In this document: one piece after another, positions 7,399 to 17,840 of the stretch
How positions within the stretch are numbered: position 1 is the first letter of the stretch
Layout: each line of letters begins with the position of its first letter
From: CAWVSB01 sp046710535
GTDB lineage: Bacteria; Pseudomonadota; Gammaproteobacteria; Pseudomonadales; CAWVSB01
Assembly: GCA_046710535.1 (NCBI GenBank)
Contig: JBKEHH010000014.1
Location: forward strand, 1-64,000
Direction: 5' to 3'
DNA length: 64,000 nucleotides
Made by a program: the position numbers and the translations under genes
Notes under the pieces: model-generated
The model's database searches: none
What the model saw: only the letters and a program-made list of their open reading frames with translations
What the model was told of the DNA's origin: nothing

Positions 7399-8643
7399 AT
7401 GAGTTCTAATAAAAATAAGCAGCATTTACTGCTGGGCCGCCGTAAGTTTCTCTATTCTGCTGGTGTGTTAGCCGCCGGTTCTACTCTGGCTGGCTGCGAC
7501 ACGCCGCCGGCTGACCGATACAACCAAGCTGATATTGATCTGTTAGCCACTCAGCGCAGTGTTGAGCAACAAAAGCGCGGTAAGGGTATCTATGGAAAGC
7601 ATATATACCAAGGCTATCGTGGGCTTGCCGAATTGCCCTGGTTTGATATTGATGAGGCTGGGCAGTTGCGTTGTATTGACGACACTGTGCCTATGTCAAT
7701 TGATGTGCATAGCCATCTGGGTATGTCAGTTCTATTTAAGCCGCAGCTTGATTTACAAACTAGCACCAAGCGGGTGAGGCATTTGCTTGATTGCGACGCT
7801 ACCACGCCAGGCTGCCCTCTTGATTTAGACATCTATATTAACGGCAACTTTTCAGAGAGTGCGCTCACTGATTTGAGTTCGCACACTATTGCTCAAGGGC
7901 TATGGGGTAGTTCATTCGCTGCGACGCAGACAATACCTAACTTGCTGCGTGAGATGGAGACGATGCGGGTAGAACATGCGATGTTACTGCCGATAAAACT
8001 GGGGCTGCCGTTCGGTGATTCACTGACAGCAGACTGGCGCAGCGCGGTCAATATTGCTGGCGCTACCGACCAGTTACATGTTGGTCTGTCTGCTCACCCT
8101 CGCGACAATGGGGCGATTGAAGAAATGAGAGCGCACGCGTCGGCCGGCGGCCGCATTATAAAACTACATCCGCCGGTGCAGCGTTTTTACCCTGACGACC
8201 AAGCGCTGATGGATATTTACGCCGAGGCTGAAAAGTTAGGACTGGTGGTGTTTTTCCATGGCGGTAGGGCGGGTATAGAGCCAGAGTCATCCCATCCCTA
8301 TGCGATGCCAAGACACTATGAAGCAGCGTTAGCTGAATTTCCAAAACTACAGTTTGTGCTTGGCCACGCTGGTGCGCGTGACAGTGACGCAATGCTTGCT
8401 TTGGCTCTGCGCTATGAAAATGCCTGGCAGGGTATTCATGGCCAAAGCCTTACGCATTTAGAAAAAATGATTCAACGCACTGGTGGTGAACGACTGCTGT
8501 TTGGTACCGACTGGCCGTTCTACCATATCGGCGCTTCACTGGCGAAAGTCCTTATTGTTACAGCTACGCCTAGGCGGCAAGAGTTGCGTCAAAGAATGCT
8601 TAGAGATAATGCGCAGCGTCTATTCCCTGACTTATGGGCTTAG
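7399..8643 (+). CDS. Tat-exported amidohydrolase family protein
   Basis: An amidohydrolase-2 (TIM-barrel metal-dependent hydrolase, ACMSD-like) protein of about 414 residues from ATG 7399, which has GGAG 8 bases upstream; an in-frame ATG at 7333 would overlap the LEA-2 gene. The N-terminus has a twin-arginine motif (GRRKFL) and a lipobox (LAGC), so it is predicted to be folded before export and lipidated. Metal ligands are visible in DVHSHLG, a Lys in IIKLHPP, a His in FFHGG, a His in LGHAGARD and an Asp in GTDWPF. The substrate is unknown. Confidence 0.85.
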   Translation: MSSNKNKQHLLLGRRKFLYSAGVLAAGSTLAGCDTPPADRYNQADIDLLATQRSVEQQKRGKGIYGKHIYQGYRGLAELPWFDIDEAGQLRCIDDTVPMSIDVHSHLGMSVLFKPQLDLQTSTKRVRHLLDCDATTPGCPLDLDIYINGNFSESALTDLSSHTIAQGLWGSSFAATQTIPNLLREMETMRVEHAMLLPIKLGLPFGDSLTADWRSAVNIAGATDQLHVGLSAHPRDNGAIEEMRAHASAGGRIIKLHPPVQRFYPDDQALMDIYAEAEKLGLVVFFHGGRAGIEPESSHPYAMPRHYEAALAEFPKLQFVLGHAGARDSDAMLALALRYENAWQGIHGQSLTHLEKMIQRTGGERLLFGTDWPFYHIGASLAKVLIVTATPRRQELRQRMLRDNAQRLFPDLWA

Positions 8644-8875
8644 AGATGTTATTTTTAATTATCGCTATTAGCCAGAGCTAAGCGTCAACTTGCGGCGGGT
8701 GATTAAACAATGATTTACAAAGCTTAATTTTATAAAGCGGCTAATTCTTTGACCAATTCTATTTTTCCGCACTACACTAAAATTCGTTATTAGCTCATAG
8801 CCGATAAGAAATTATTTATTGGCTAGTGACGCTTTTTTAAACAGTCCTGTTGTTATAAAAGCTGGAAAATGAATT

Positions 8876-11086
8876 ATGCACGCAGTGGTGAAACCAGGCA
8901 TTTGTAGAATTTGCACAGCATACTGTCAAATTCTGGTGCATATAGAAGATGACAAGATTACCAAGGTAGTTGGCGATAAAAATAATGCCTACTTTAAAGG
9001 TTATACCTGCCCTAAAGGCCGCGGCTTACCGGCGCAGCATAACAGTGACAAACGCCTACTGCATTGTATGAAGCGCAATGCTGCGGCAGAATTTGGCCGC
9101 ATTGACCGTAATACTGCAATGGATGAAATTGCTGAAAAAATCAAGGCTATTGTTGCTGAACATGGCCCACGCTCGGTGGCTGTCTATGGGGGTACGGGGC
9201 AAATTTCATGCCCAGCTGCACCATCCGTATCAGTGGCATTTTTAATGGGTTTAGGTTCGCCCATGCACTTTACTTCAAGCACTATTGACCAGCCGGGTAA
9301 ACATATTGCTATGGCTGCCCATGGTTTGTGGTCAGCAGGAGACTTAGATTTTGACTCTGCTGATAGCTGGATTATTGTTGGAGCCAATCCGGTTATTTCA
9401 AAAGCTAGCGGCGCTCCTAGTAACAACCCCGCACAACGCTTAAAAGACGCCCAAGAGCGAGGACTTAAGTTAATTGTTATTGACCCTCGCATTACCGAAA
9501 CAGCTAAACGCGCACAATTTCATTTACAGGCAAAACCTGGTGAAGACCCTACAGTATTAGCAGGGCTACTAAATGTCGTTATTAGTGAGGGCTTATTCGA
9601 TTCTGCATTTGTTAACGAAGACGTTGAAGGCTTTATCGAGCTTACTAAAAGTGTAGAGCTGTTTACGCCAGACTATGTAGCGCAGCGGGCCGATATTAAG
9701 GCTAATGATATTAGATTAGCAGCGCGGGCTTATGCTAACGCGGTAGGGCAAGTAGGCAGAGGCGGCGCGGTAACTATGGGCACCGGCCCTAATATGTCGC
9801 TGCACGGAAGCTTAACTGAGTACCTAGGGTATTGTTTAATGTCGGTTTGTGGTTATTGGCCAAGAGAGGGCGATAAAGTCAGCAAGCCGAATGTATTATT
9901 GTCGGCCTATGATGCCAAAGCCCAGGCAGTGCCAGCTTATGAAGGTTGGGACTACCCAGAAAAAATGCGAGTTAGAAATTTAACTAAAACGGCTAGCGGT
10001 ATGCCAACTGCCGCATTGGCCGATGAAATGTTGTTAGCGGGTGAAGGGCAAGTCAAAGTGCTGATTTGTTTGGCGGGCAATCCGATGATGGCATGGCCTG
10101 ACCAGCAAAAAACGTATCAAGCACTGCAGCAGTTAGAGCTGCTGGTTTGTCTAGACCACCGGATGACTCACACCGCCGAACTTGCCCATTATGTTATACC
10201 GCCAAAACTTTCGCTGGAAACGCCAGCCACTACTCAGCTAGCCGAAAGTAATAAGTATTATGCTTATGGGCTTGGGTTCGACCAGCCTTATGCGAGTTAT
10301 GCGCCGGCCTTAGTGCCGCCGCCTAAAGATTCAGACTTAGTGGAAGAGTGGGCCTTTTTCTATGGGCTTGGTCAGAGGCTGAATCTTTCATTGTTTGTCG
10401 CTAGCCTTGCAGGCTGGGATAAATTTCAGGAAGGTAGCCCTGGTTTTGCCATGCTTGACATGGAAAACATGCCAACTACAGATGACTTGCATCAACATTT
10501 AACCGCTAGTGCACGGGTGCCGTTAGCTGAAGTGAAGCAGTTTCCAAATGGCCATATTTTTAATATTAAAGAATTTGTGCAAGCTAAAGACGACGGCTTT
10601 ACTGGCAGATTATGTGTTGGTAATTCGATGATGATGAAAGAGTTGAAAGAGGTGTTTGAAACTGACTATGCGCTAGCGCAACAAACTATAGAGTTTCCGT
10701 TGCGGCTAGTATGCCGACGTTTAAACAATGCGCTGAATTCAGCTGGCAGAGAGATGATAGCGTCGAGTAAACCGTATAACGCTACTTATATGCACCCTGA
10801 TGACTTGTTAGCACTAGGCTTAAAAGACGGCGACAAGATACAGATTATTTCTTCTCACGATAATATTTCAGGTCTGGTAGAAAGAGATGCAACGCTGAAA
10901 TTAGGCGTTGTTGCTATGTCTCACTCATTTGGTGGAATGCCAGGCAAAGACAGCCAGAAATTTATGAGTGTTGGTAGTAACACTGGCAGATTGATTTCAG
11001 TAGAAGAAAATTATGATGCTTTAACCGGAATACCACAAATGTCGAATATTCCCGTAAGGATAGAGGCAGTTTTGGAGTCAGAGTAA
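8876..11086 (+). CDS. Molybdopterin-dependent oxidoreductase
   Basis: A 736-residue cytoplasmic protein of the DMSO reductase/formate dehydrogenase superfamily. The N-terminal [4Fe-4S] ligands are C10-x2-C13-x3-C17 followed by a Cys in YTCPKGRG. Molybdopterin-binding segments follow, including SWIIVGANPVISK and LIVIDPRITETAKRA. The C-terminal molybdopterin dinucleotide-binding domain contains LRLVCRRLNNALNS and MHPDDLLALGLKDGDKI. There is no Tat leader, so it is probably cytoplasmic, like many BisC/assimilatory-type enzymes. No dedicated electron-transfer subunit is adjacent. Substrate unknown; similar stand-alone enzymes are common in marine gammaproteobacteria. Confidence 0.85.
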   Translation: MHAVVKPGICRICTAYCQILVHIEDDKITKVVGDKNNAYFKGYTCPKGRGLPAQHNSDKRLLHCMKRNAAAEFGRIDRNTAMDEIAEKIKAIVAEHGPRSVAVYGGTGQISCPAAPSVSVAFLMGLGSPMHFTSSTIDQPGKHIAMAAHGLWSAGDLDFDSADSWIIVGANPVISKASGAPSNNPAQRLKDAQERGLKLIVIDPRITETAKRAQFHLQAKPGEDPTVLAGLLNVVISEGLFDSAFVNEDVEGFIELTKSVELFTPDYVAQRADIKANDIRLAARAYANAVGQVGRGGAVTMGTGPNMSLHGSLTEYLGYCLMSVCGYWPREGDKVSKPNVLLSAYDAKAQAVPAYEGWDYPEKMRVRNLTKTASGMPTAALADEMLLAGEGQVKVLICLAGNPMMAWPDQQKTYQALQQLELLVCLDHRMTHTAELAHYVIPPKLSLETPATTQLAESNKYYAYGLGFDQPYASYAPALVPPPKDSDLVEEWAFFYGLGQRLNLSLFVASLAGWDKFQEGSPGFAMLDMENMPTTDDLHQHLTASARVPLAEVKQFPNGHIFNIKEFVQAKDDGFTGRLCVGNSMMMKELKEVFETDYALAQQTIEFPLRLVCRRLNNALNSAGREMIASSKPYNATYMHPDDLLALGLKDGDKIQIISSHDNISGLVERDATLKLGVVAMSHSFGGMPGKDSQKFMSVGSNTGRLISVEENYDALTGIPQMSNIPVRIEAVLESE

Positions 11087-11127
11087 AAGCTCGTTAAGAT
11101 AAGGTTTTATCTCTGACCCCATGAATA

Positions 11128-12552
11128 CTAAAGAGTACTTTTTACTGAAAGCTGGGTAGTAGGGTCATCTTCAATTTTTGTCATATTGATATTGAGATAT
11201 CCAAATGCCAGTGTAACCAATGGCGATATCCAACAAAAAAATGCGAACGGCGCATAGGCAAAGGTAGCAACACCCAATACGCCAGCTTGATAAGCACCGC
11301 CTGAAGTCCAAGGAATTAAGTTAGCCGTTACAGTGCCTGAGTCTTCGAGTACACGGGAAAGATTTTTGGCATGCAATCCGCGTTTTTCGTATTCTTCGGC
11401 ATAGGCTCTAGCGCCAACAATTATTGACATGTATTGCTCGCAAAGTACTAAGTTGGCCGCAATGGTGGTGAACACAGTTGATGCCACTAAAGAGCCGGTT
11501 GTGGTGGCTCTGTCGACCAGCTGTATTACTAACACTTTAAGCTGATTAGTATGTTCCATGACCCCGCCAAACATCATCGCGATGATTACTAAGGTAATAG
11601 TGAAATACATCGACTCAATGCCGCCTCGAGATAGCAAGTTGTCAAAGGTCTCTACCCCAGTAGTAGCGTTATAACCACTAAAAGCGGTTTTCATCGTCTG
11701 CGCAAATGATGCATCTTGAATAATAAAACCAAGGCCAACGGCGGATAGAATGCCCACCGCAAGCCCAGGCAGTGGCGGTACCTTTTTAATCGACACGATA
11801 ATTAATAAAATCGGTGGGATTAACATCATTGGATTAATCACAAAGGTGGTTTCTAGTAGGCTTGTTAGCTCGGCGATATTGTTGTTGTTACCAATCGCTG
11901 AGCTATATTTTAAACCGAGCAGTATTTCGATAACGAGGGTAATACCAAATGCAATACTGGTGGTGTTAGTCATATGGCGTATATGAGTGTATAAATTTGC
12001 CCCAGCCATTGATGAGGCAAGATTGGTGGTATCTGACAACGGCGACATTTTGTCGCCGAAATAGGCGCCTGATATAACCGCGCCAGCAACCACCGGCAGA
12101 GGCAAACCCAAGCCACTGCCAATCCCGACCATAGCAACCCCAATGGTGCCCGATGTGCCCCAGCTGCTGCCAGTAGCTACCGAGGTAATTGCACAAATAA
12201 TAAGCGCCGATGGCAAGAAAATTTCGGGCGAAAGTACCTTTAAACCATAGAACAACATGGTGGGTACCACGCCGGCGATAATCCATATGCCGATCATCAT
12301 ACCGATTAATATAAATATCATAATTGCCGGAATAGACCGGGTAACGCCGTTGATCATGCCTTGCTCAATGGCGTCCCAGTTATAACCGCAACGCCAGGCG
12401 ACGATGCAGGCAACGACTAAGCCCATTAATAATGGTACTTGTGGGTAAAGCCCAAACACGCCTACCGAAACGCCAATGCTAATGATTAATGTTACTAGAG
12501 ATATGGCTGCTTCTCTGACTCTTGGCAGGCGGATCTCGGGATTACTCTGCAT
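11128..12552 (-). CDS. nhaC: NhaC-type Na+/H+ antiporter
   Basis: A 474-residue polytopic membrane protein of the NhaC family with around 12 hydrophobic segments. Family marks include SSWGTSGTIGVAMVGIG, AGAVISGAYFGDKMSPLSDTTNLA and, near the C-terminus, DSGTVTANLIPWTSGGAYQAG. It exchanges cytoplasmic Na+ for H+ or a related pair; some members carry other cation/organic substrates (for example malate/lactate), so NhaC is a family-level call. It is convergent with the molybdopterin enzyme gene. The spacer of only about 40 bases contains an AGATAA/TTATCT hairpin (11097-11112). Confidence 0.85.
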   Translation of the reverse strand: MQSNPEIRLPRVREAAISLVTLIISIGVSVGVFGLYPQVPLLMGLVVACIVAWRCGYNWDAIEQGMINGVTRSIPAIMIFILIGMMIGIWIIAGVVPTMLFYGLKVLSPEIFLPSALIICAITSVATGSSWGTSGTIGVAMVGIGSGLGLPLPVVAGAVISGAYFGDKMSPLSDTTNLASSMAGANLYTHIRHMTNTTSIAFGITLVIEILLGLKYSSAIGNNNNIAELTSLLETTFVINPMMLIPPILLIIVSIKKVPPLPGLAVGILSAVGLGFIIQDASFAQTMKTAFSGYNATTGVETFDNLLSRGGIESMYFTITLVIIAMMFGGVMEHTNQLKVLVIQLVDRATTTGSLVASTVFTTIAANLVLCEQYMSIIVGARAYAEEYEKRGLHAKNLSRVLEDSGTVTANLIPWTSGGAYQAGVLGVATFAYAPFAFFCWISPLVTLAFGYLNINMTKIEDDPTTQLSVKSTL

Positions 12553-12681
12553 GTATGTCTCGTGTAATTTTGATGATATTTAAAGGCTAGCGCAGCATAT
12601 TAGCAATATTTGCCTAATAGACAACAATCGAATGAGGGAAGATAATAACTAGCTCTAACTGCTAAGCAATTATCTAAGGCT

Positions 12682-13470
12682 GTGAAATTGAAAACTATCT
12701 ATGACATTGTAAATCTAACTAATAATCCACTGGAAGATGTCAGCTTTCAACGCCGCTGTAAACGCCAATTGGATGAACATGGCGTGCTAGTTTTAAATGA
12801 TTTTTTACAGCCAGAGGTAATAGACGTAATAAAAGACGAGGGCAGACTTAACCAGCATTTGGCTTATTACACGTCTACTAGCCATAATATTTATCTGGCG
12901 CCGACTGACACCGAATTTTCGGCTCAACATCCTCGCAACCGAGAGGTAAGCTCTTCTAAAGGGTGTATTACTACTGATCAAATCCCCAAGCAGTCAATGT
13001 TGCATAGCCTATATGATGCAGCGCAATTTAAAGCATTTGTATCGACAGTGCTTGATCAGCCTGAGCTTTATGCATACGCCGATTCTCTGTCTGGTATTAA
13101 TCTTCATTACGCCGGTGCTGGGCAAGAATTAGGGTGGCATTTTGATAACTCATCATTCGCCATTACCTTGCTGATTGAGCAAGCAGAGGCTGGCGGCGAG
13201 TTTGAATACGTGACAGATGTTAGAGACGCCGACGCTGGCGAAATGAACTACCAGGCCTGCACTGATATTCTTGATGGCAAAACGATCACCAAGCAGCTTG
13301 CGATGGAACCTGGGGCGCTGGTTTTATTTCGTGGACGCAACTCAATGCATCGGGTCACGCCAACAGTAGGGAGCGCTACTCGAATGTTAGTGGTGTTGGC
13401 TTACAACACCCAACCTGACATTTCTCTGTCAGAGTCGGCACGAATGACTTTCTTCGGTCGTTTAAACTAA
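12682..13470 (+). CDS. 2-oxoglutarate/Fe(II)-dependent oxygenase family protein
   Basis: A 262-residue protein with the double-stranded beta-helix iron-binding signature: H153-x-D155 in GWHFDNSS, H223 in NSMHRVTP and a 2-oxoglutarate-binding Arg (R234) in TRMLVVLAYN. The start is GTG 12682; AAGG lies very close (2-3 bases), so the true start is uncertain. The substrate cannot be inferred; it is divergent from nhaC and convergent with the deacylase-like gene. Confidence 0.75.
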   Translation: MKLKTIYDIVNLTNNPLEDVSFQRRCKRQLDEHGVLVLNDFLQPEVIDVIKDEGRLNQHLAYYTSTSHNIYLAPTDTEFSAQHPRNREVSSSKGCITTDQIPKQSMLHSLYDAAQFKAFVSTVLDQPELYAYADSLSGINLHYAGAGQELGWHFDNSSFAITLLIEQAEAGGEFEYVTDVRDADAGEMNYQACTDILDGKTITKQLAMEPGALVLFRGRNSMHRVTPTVGSATRMLVVLAYNTQPDISLSESARMTFFGRLN

Positions 13471-13503
13471 TCGCTAATGGGGGTTATCTCCCACCTATTA
13501 CCG

Positions 13504-15237
13504 CTAATGTGCCGCTGGTGCCGCCTGCGTCCCCCTGATTAACCGGCCAGGCACCGCGCCGGTGTAAGCGCCATTTTCCATAATTACTTCACCGCTAACA
13601 ATAGTAGCGGTATAGCCTTGTGCTCCTTGAAACATGCGACGACCGCCAGCTGGCAAGTCATTGATAATTTGTGGCGAGTCCACTTCAAGTTTATCAAAAT
13701 CGATAATGTTGATATCAGCTTTCATGCCCACTTCTAAAGTGCCTCGATCTTCCAAGCCTACGCAGCGGGCGGTGTCGTGGGTATGTAGCTTTACTGTCCA
13801 CTCTAGGTCAAACTTCTTGCCGCGGGTACGGTCCCTAACGAAATGGGTCAGCATAAAAGTTGGCACACTTGCATCAGACAATACACCACAATGAGCGCCG
13901 GTATCGGCCAAGCTAATCACGCTGTTTTCATCTTCTAACATGTCTTGCTGTCGGCTTAAGTCACCACTGCCATAGCCAAAACAGGGAAAGTAGATAACGT
14001 TTTTACCGTTGTTTTTCATCATTACGTTATAGGCATATTCTGGCGGCGAAACACCAGCGGCTTTGGCCATAGCTGCAATGCTATCTTCAGGGCCTGGCTC
14101 GTAATTCGGCGGCGACCCTAATTCATATAATTTGTCCCAACCGGCAATAATGGTATCCATAAAATCATCGCCCATTAATGGCGCTGCCTCTGCCAAAATA
14201 GCTTTGCGAAACTCTGGGTCATTTAAGCGTACTAAACGATCCTTAGGTTCCATAATCGACAGCTCGGCAAAACATGGGTTAAAGCTAAACGGATGAACCG
14301 TACTTTCCCAGCTTAATAATAAATTCACTGGCCGCGCACCCACATGCGGAATCAAGCGAGCGCCTTGTTTGGCGGCTTCTTTCACATAAGCCAACTGCTG
14401 CACAACCTGCGTCCAGTCACTTTCGCTGCGGAAGAATAAAATAAAATTGATTTGGCAATTGTTATCGATGGATAGTTTCTTCATCCAATCCATTTCTTGT
14501 TGCCAGTTGGTCCAATCAGACACTACGCCATAAATACCTTTGCCTAACTCACCAATCGCCTCACCAATACCCAGTAATTCACTTTCGTCAGCATAGGTGC
14601 CAGGCATAGCTTGGGCTAGGCGGGTAGTATGCAGCTCGGTGCGTGATGTAGTAAAACCGAGTGCACCAGCATTGATGCCGTCTTTTACAATCTCTTTCAT
14701 TTTGGTGACATCATCAGTAGTCGCTTGTTCGTTATTAAGGCCTCGCTCGCCCATTACATAAGTACGAACAGCGCAATGTGGTACCTGCGCGCCGATATCA
14801 ATAGCGCGGGGGAATTTTTCAAGTGCATTCAGGTATTCCGGGAAACTTTCCCACTCCCAAGTGATGCCTTCATGCAAAGCAGCACCGGGAATGTCTTCAA
14901 CATCTTCACAAACTGATATCAGTTGATCACGGGCCTCGGCAGTGGGCGCGCAAGGAGCAAAGCCAATACCGCAATTACCCATAATAATAGTAGTAATACC
15001 ATGGTTGGCAGCAGGGCTGCATAAAGGGTCCCAGGTTGCTTGTCCGTCCATATGTGAATGCACATCAACCCAACCTGGAGCTATCAGTTGGCCCTTAGCA
15101 TTAATTGTCTTAGTCGCTGCTGCAGAGATATCCCCTATCGCAGAAATCTTTCCATCCTTAATGGCTATATCGCCAATAAAGGCTGGCTTACCTGTGCCAT
15201 CTACAATTTTGCCGTTTCGGATTATTAAGTCATTCAT
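13504..15237 (-). CDS. N-acyl-D-amino-acid deacylase-like amidohydrolase
   Basis: About 577 residues, amidohydrolase family 3 (D-aminoacylase/dihydroorotase-like). The N-terminal beta-sandwich strand LIIRNGKIVDGTGKPA leads to the metal site APGWVDVHSHMDGQ (H-x-H). Further ligands are expected in the VPHCAVR, IPHVGARP and LADTGAHCG segments, the last containing the Asp/His pair. I start at ATG 15237, which has GAGG 8 bases upstream; ATG 15243 is too close to it. Members hydrolyse N-acyl-D-amino acids, though many marine homologues are uncharacterised. Confidence 0.8.
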   Translation of the reverse strand: MNDLIIRNGKIVDGTGKPAFIGDIAIKDGKISAIGDISAAATKTINAKGQLIAPGWVDVHSHMDGQATWDPLCSPAANHGITTIIMGNCGIGFAPCAPTAEARDQLISVCEDVEDIPGAALHEGITWEWESFPEYLNALEKFPRAIDIGAQVPHCAVRTYVMGERGLNNEQATTDDVTKMKEIVKDGINAGALGFTTSRTELHTTRLAQAMPGTYADESELLGIGEAIGELGKGIYGVVSDWTNWQQEMDWMKKLSIDNNCQINFILFFRSESDWTQVVQQLAYVKEAAKQGARLIPHVGARPVNLLLSWESTVHPFSFNPCFAELSIMEPKDRLVRLNDPEFRKAILAEAAPLMGDDFMDTIIAGWDKLYELGSPPNYEPGPEDSIAAMAKAAGVSPPEYAYNVMMKNNGKNVIYFPCFGYGSGDLSRQQDMLEDENSVISLADTGAHCGVLSDASVPTFMLTHFVRDRTRGKKFDLEWTVKLHTHDTARCVGLEDRGTLEVGMKADINIIDFDKLEVDSPQIINDLPAGGRRMFQGAQGYTATIVSGEVIMENGAYTGAVPGRLIRGTQAAPAAH

Positions 15238-15493
15238 ACACATAGCCTCAAAATTGGAACCGTAGTTAGGTACTTGTTTTAAATCAGACCATTATCCTAA
15301 CAAGAAAAGTAGGCGGCATTTATGTCAGTCAGTTAATGGAAATCAACTAACTGGCCTAATGTTTTTATTGCTAACAATAGATTTTTGATTGGAGCGCTGG
15401 TTTTACTAATTAAGCCATCGCTAGATGCAATCCGTTCTGTTTAAATGTACGTATTGCTCTAGGTAATTAGTAGATCAAATTAGGAAGACAATA

Positions 15494-16060
15494 ATGAGAA
15501 ATAACCCTTGGTTTGGACAGGTTATTGAAGGCATCAGCGCTGATGAGTATTTGTATTGGTTGCCAGAAATAGGTGTTATCTCTGTTTATGATGACAGCCT
15601 TTATGACCGCAGCGATTTAGATATATTGTCGCCGGGTATGCGAAGCCATATAGCCCAATTTTTAAAACAGCATGGCTGTCATCAAAAGCGCGGCACTTGC
15701 ATTACTGCGCCTGACTCAATAGGTCATTTTTGGCTGTCTAAGCCGTCGGTACTGCTAGCTACGTCCCCTTATGACGCAACCCGTTACTTACCCCGCCAAG
15801 CAGGCGACGTTTACATTCTCACTCCCACTCAGGCATCAGCGTATTTGCTCGATAATTTGCCCTTGCAGGCGGCCGTCGCCGCCGTTAAAGAGTTAGGGAA
15901 GCAACAACCAATGAACATTGGTAAGCTCGAAGACTACATGCCAGAAGACTTCAATAGCCCAGACTTGCGCGGCGCGTTTACCTATTTGCGCACACAGCAG
16001 AAAGCGGTGAGAGCGCAGCCTGGTAAGAAATTTAAACGTGCCCTTGGTAGTTTCTTTTAA
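15494..16060 (+). CDS. Uncharacterised 188-residue protein
   Basis: A soluble protein with no signal peptide and no family I recognise. Its C-terminal third (LLDNLPLQAA to KFKRALGSFF) has a decayed second copy at 17505-17758, so this family was duplicated locally. AGGAAG lies about 8 bases before the ATG. The conserved block shared by both copies, GKLEDYMP followed by about 40 residues and F-K-x-x-LGSFF, may mark the functionally constrained part. Confidence 0.65.
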   Translation: MRNNPWFGQVIEGISADEYLYWLPEIGVISVYDDSLYDRSDLDILSPGMRSHIAQFLKQHGCHQKRGTCITAPDSIGHFWLSKPSVLLATSPYDATRYLPRQAGDVYILTPTQASAYLLDNLPLQAAVAAVKELGKQQPMNIGKLEDYMPEDFNSPDLRGAFTYLRTQQKAVRAQPGKKFKRALGSFF

Positions 16061-16176
16061 GCTAGCACTGATAGAATTGTTATATTACTGAGGAAGTCTT
16101 GCGCTATGGTTGATGTTGAAACTATCGGCGATAATCAGCTGCACCCAAAATTATAATAATTGTATAAAAAGTTTTT

Positions 16177-17195
16177 TTGAAACGCTTTCTTTGGTTAATA
16201 TTGCGCAGTTCCAATTTGTTGGATGCAGAGCTTATGGTCTTAAAGTCTGAGATCAATAATCAAAACTGGTTTCCACTTCCAAAGCAAGACATGCGCTGAG
16301 CGGTGGTCGATAGCCTAATCTCACAAATAGCTCAGTCGTATAGTTTTGAGCTTGTTGCTGATGATGATTCTAGGCGCAGCTCTGCAGGTGATATTCAAAT
16401 TGGTATTGACCTAGTTGAAAAGGCCCAAATCGTTAAAGTGTCTGCACAGTGGAATAGCAGTAACGGTGCCAGCCATATTAGTAACCATAGCCTGAGCTAC
16501 ACGGCAAGCTTTACGATGAAATATACAACACAATGGAACTGCTGGGACGTAATGCAGGCAGGAATATTCTTCAGCAAATCAATGATAAGAAAATAGTAAG
16601 AACAACGGACGAAGACGATAAGCTTAATAAGATATTGGAAAATCAAGGTGATATATCTTCCGCTCTGAAGGCTTTAGAAGAAAATGATGATACTTATATA
16701 AATTTATTAAAACTAAAGCTTAGTTATTTAAGTAGTGAGAGTCAGCAGGAAGAAATCATTAAGGAGTTTGACTTAGCTTCTAAGCAACAATTAGACTTGG
16801 CCGCTCGGTTAAAGAGAGAGGGGAAGTTTTAACAGGCCTATGCTAATTTACGAAGATTGTGGTCACGACCTGCATTAGATGAAGAGCTGAAAAGCTCTGT
16901 GTTTGAAGAGTTATATTTTACACTGCCAATTTATCAATTAGATATAGTGCTATCAAAGATTAGCGAGAACTCTCAGATTTGTCAGCAAGACAGTACTTTG
17001 TCGTCTCGAATAGCAAAGGTTCAAGCGAGATTAGAGGCCACGCTTAAACATAATGAACAAGATATGAATAAAAGTACTGAAATTAATCAGCGTTTAGATC
17101 AAATAATGATGGTGAGTACATATATCAGTCAAACTTTTAAGGCGCAGACCATTAGCCAGCTTTCTCCTTTGCGTATATATATCGATGACATATAA
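16177..17195 (+). pseudogene. Broken gene for an unknown, probably exported coiled-coil protein
   Basis: Starting at TTG 16177 (KRFLWLIL leader-like segment) one frame continues to a TGA at 16297-16299. It then goes on through SLISQIAQSYSFELVADDD to FTMKYTTQW, where the frame shifts near 16535. The new frame (LLGRNAGRNILQQINDKK) continues through Lys/Glu-rich helical sequence to an in-frame TAA at 16830-16832 and then on to 17195. Read through, this would be about 340 residues, mostly helical and charged at the C-terminus. I do not recognise the family; the N-terminal part weakly recalls periplasmic lipoproteins of the LPP20/CsgG kind, without proof. Confidence 0.55.
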
Positions 17196-17379
17196 GGAAA
17201 GAGATAGTTATCCAGCGTCAGCTGAATTAAAATAACAGATGGAATATTATGATATAGGTTTTGACGTTGAAGAAAAAACTTCAGTTAAAAACAAAGTGAC
17301 CTATATTTTAAAAGAAGCGGATATGGCTAAAGCGACTATTCATGCTGACGGAGGAAAAGTAAAAGTTGAAGTGGAATAA
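17185..17379 (+). pseudogene. Small decayed ORF after the broken exported protein
   Basis: ATG 17185 overlaps the end of the previous frame. The frame meets TAA at 17233-17235 and continues to TAA at 17377-17379, giving 64 codons in total with a beta-like, Lys/Glu/Val-rich C-terminus (GGKVKVEVE). It may be the second gene of the same decayed operon. No family recognised. Confidence 0.4.
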
Positions 17380-17504
17380 TGTTTTGGGGCAGCAAAGTTA
17401 ACTGTGAGACCAAATATTAATTCCTTAGTTAACATCATCTAATATACTAATTACTCGCCTCACCATCTTATGATGCTCCCCGTTATAGTCCTCGCTAAGA
17501 TGAT

Positions 17505-17758
17505 AAATCTCATATTTTTTCACCCACGCAAGCAGCTGCTAATTTATTCGACAACTTCCACTGCAAGCGGCTACTGCAGGTTACTGAAGAGTTAGTGGCA
17601 CAGCAACTAATGAGCCTTGGCAAACTTGAAGATTACATGCCAGGAAATTTTGATAAGCCAGACAGTTGTGGTGCGTAACCCTATTTACAGACATTGAACA
17701 CAGCAGTCACGGTATCTCCAGATAAGACATTTAAACATACACTTGGTAGTTTTTTTAA
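17505..17758 (+). pseudogene. Decayed partial paralogue of the 15494-16060 gene
   Basis: Aligns with the 3' third of the upstream gene. Shared landmarks are LLDN/LFDN, GKLEDYMP, PYLQT/TYLRT and FKxxLGSFF. It carries an in-frame TAA at GA*PYLQT, and one T fewer in the final T run, which removes the homologous stop. The 5' two thirds are missing. Two copies bracket the broken genes at 16.2-17.4 kb, so duplication with later deletion is likely. Confidence 0.75.
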
Positions 17759-17840
17759 GAAAGTCAGAGGGTCTGTAACGATTAACAAATATATATTGCG
17801 CCCCATTTAATATTGTTGTTAATTAATTTTTAGTATTTGA

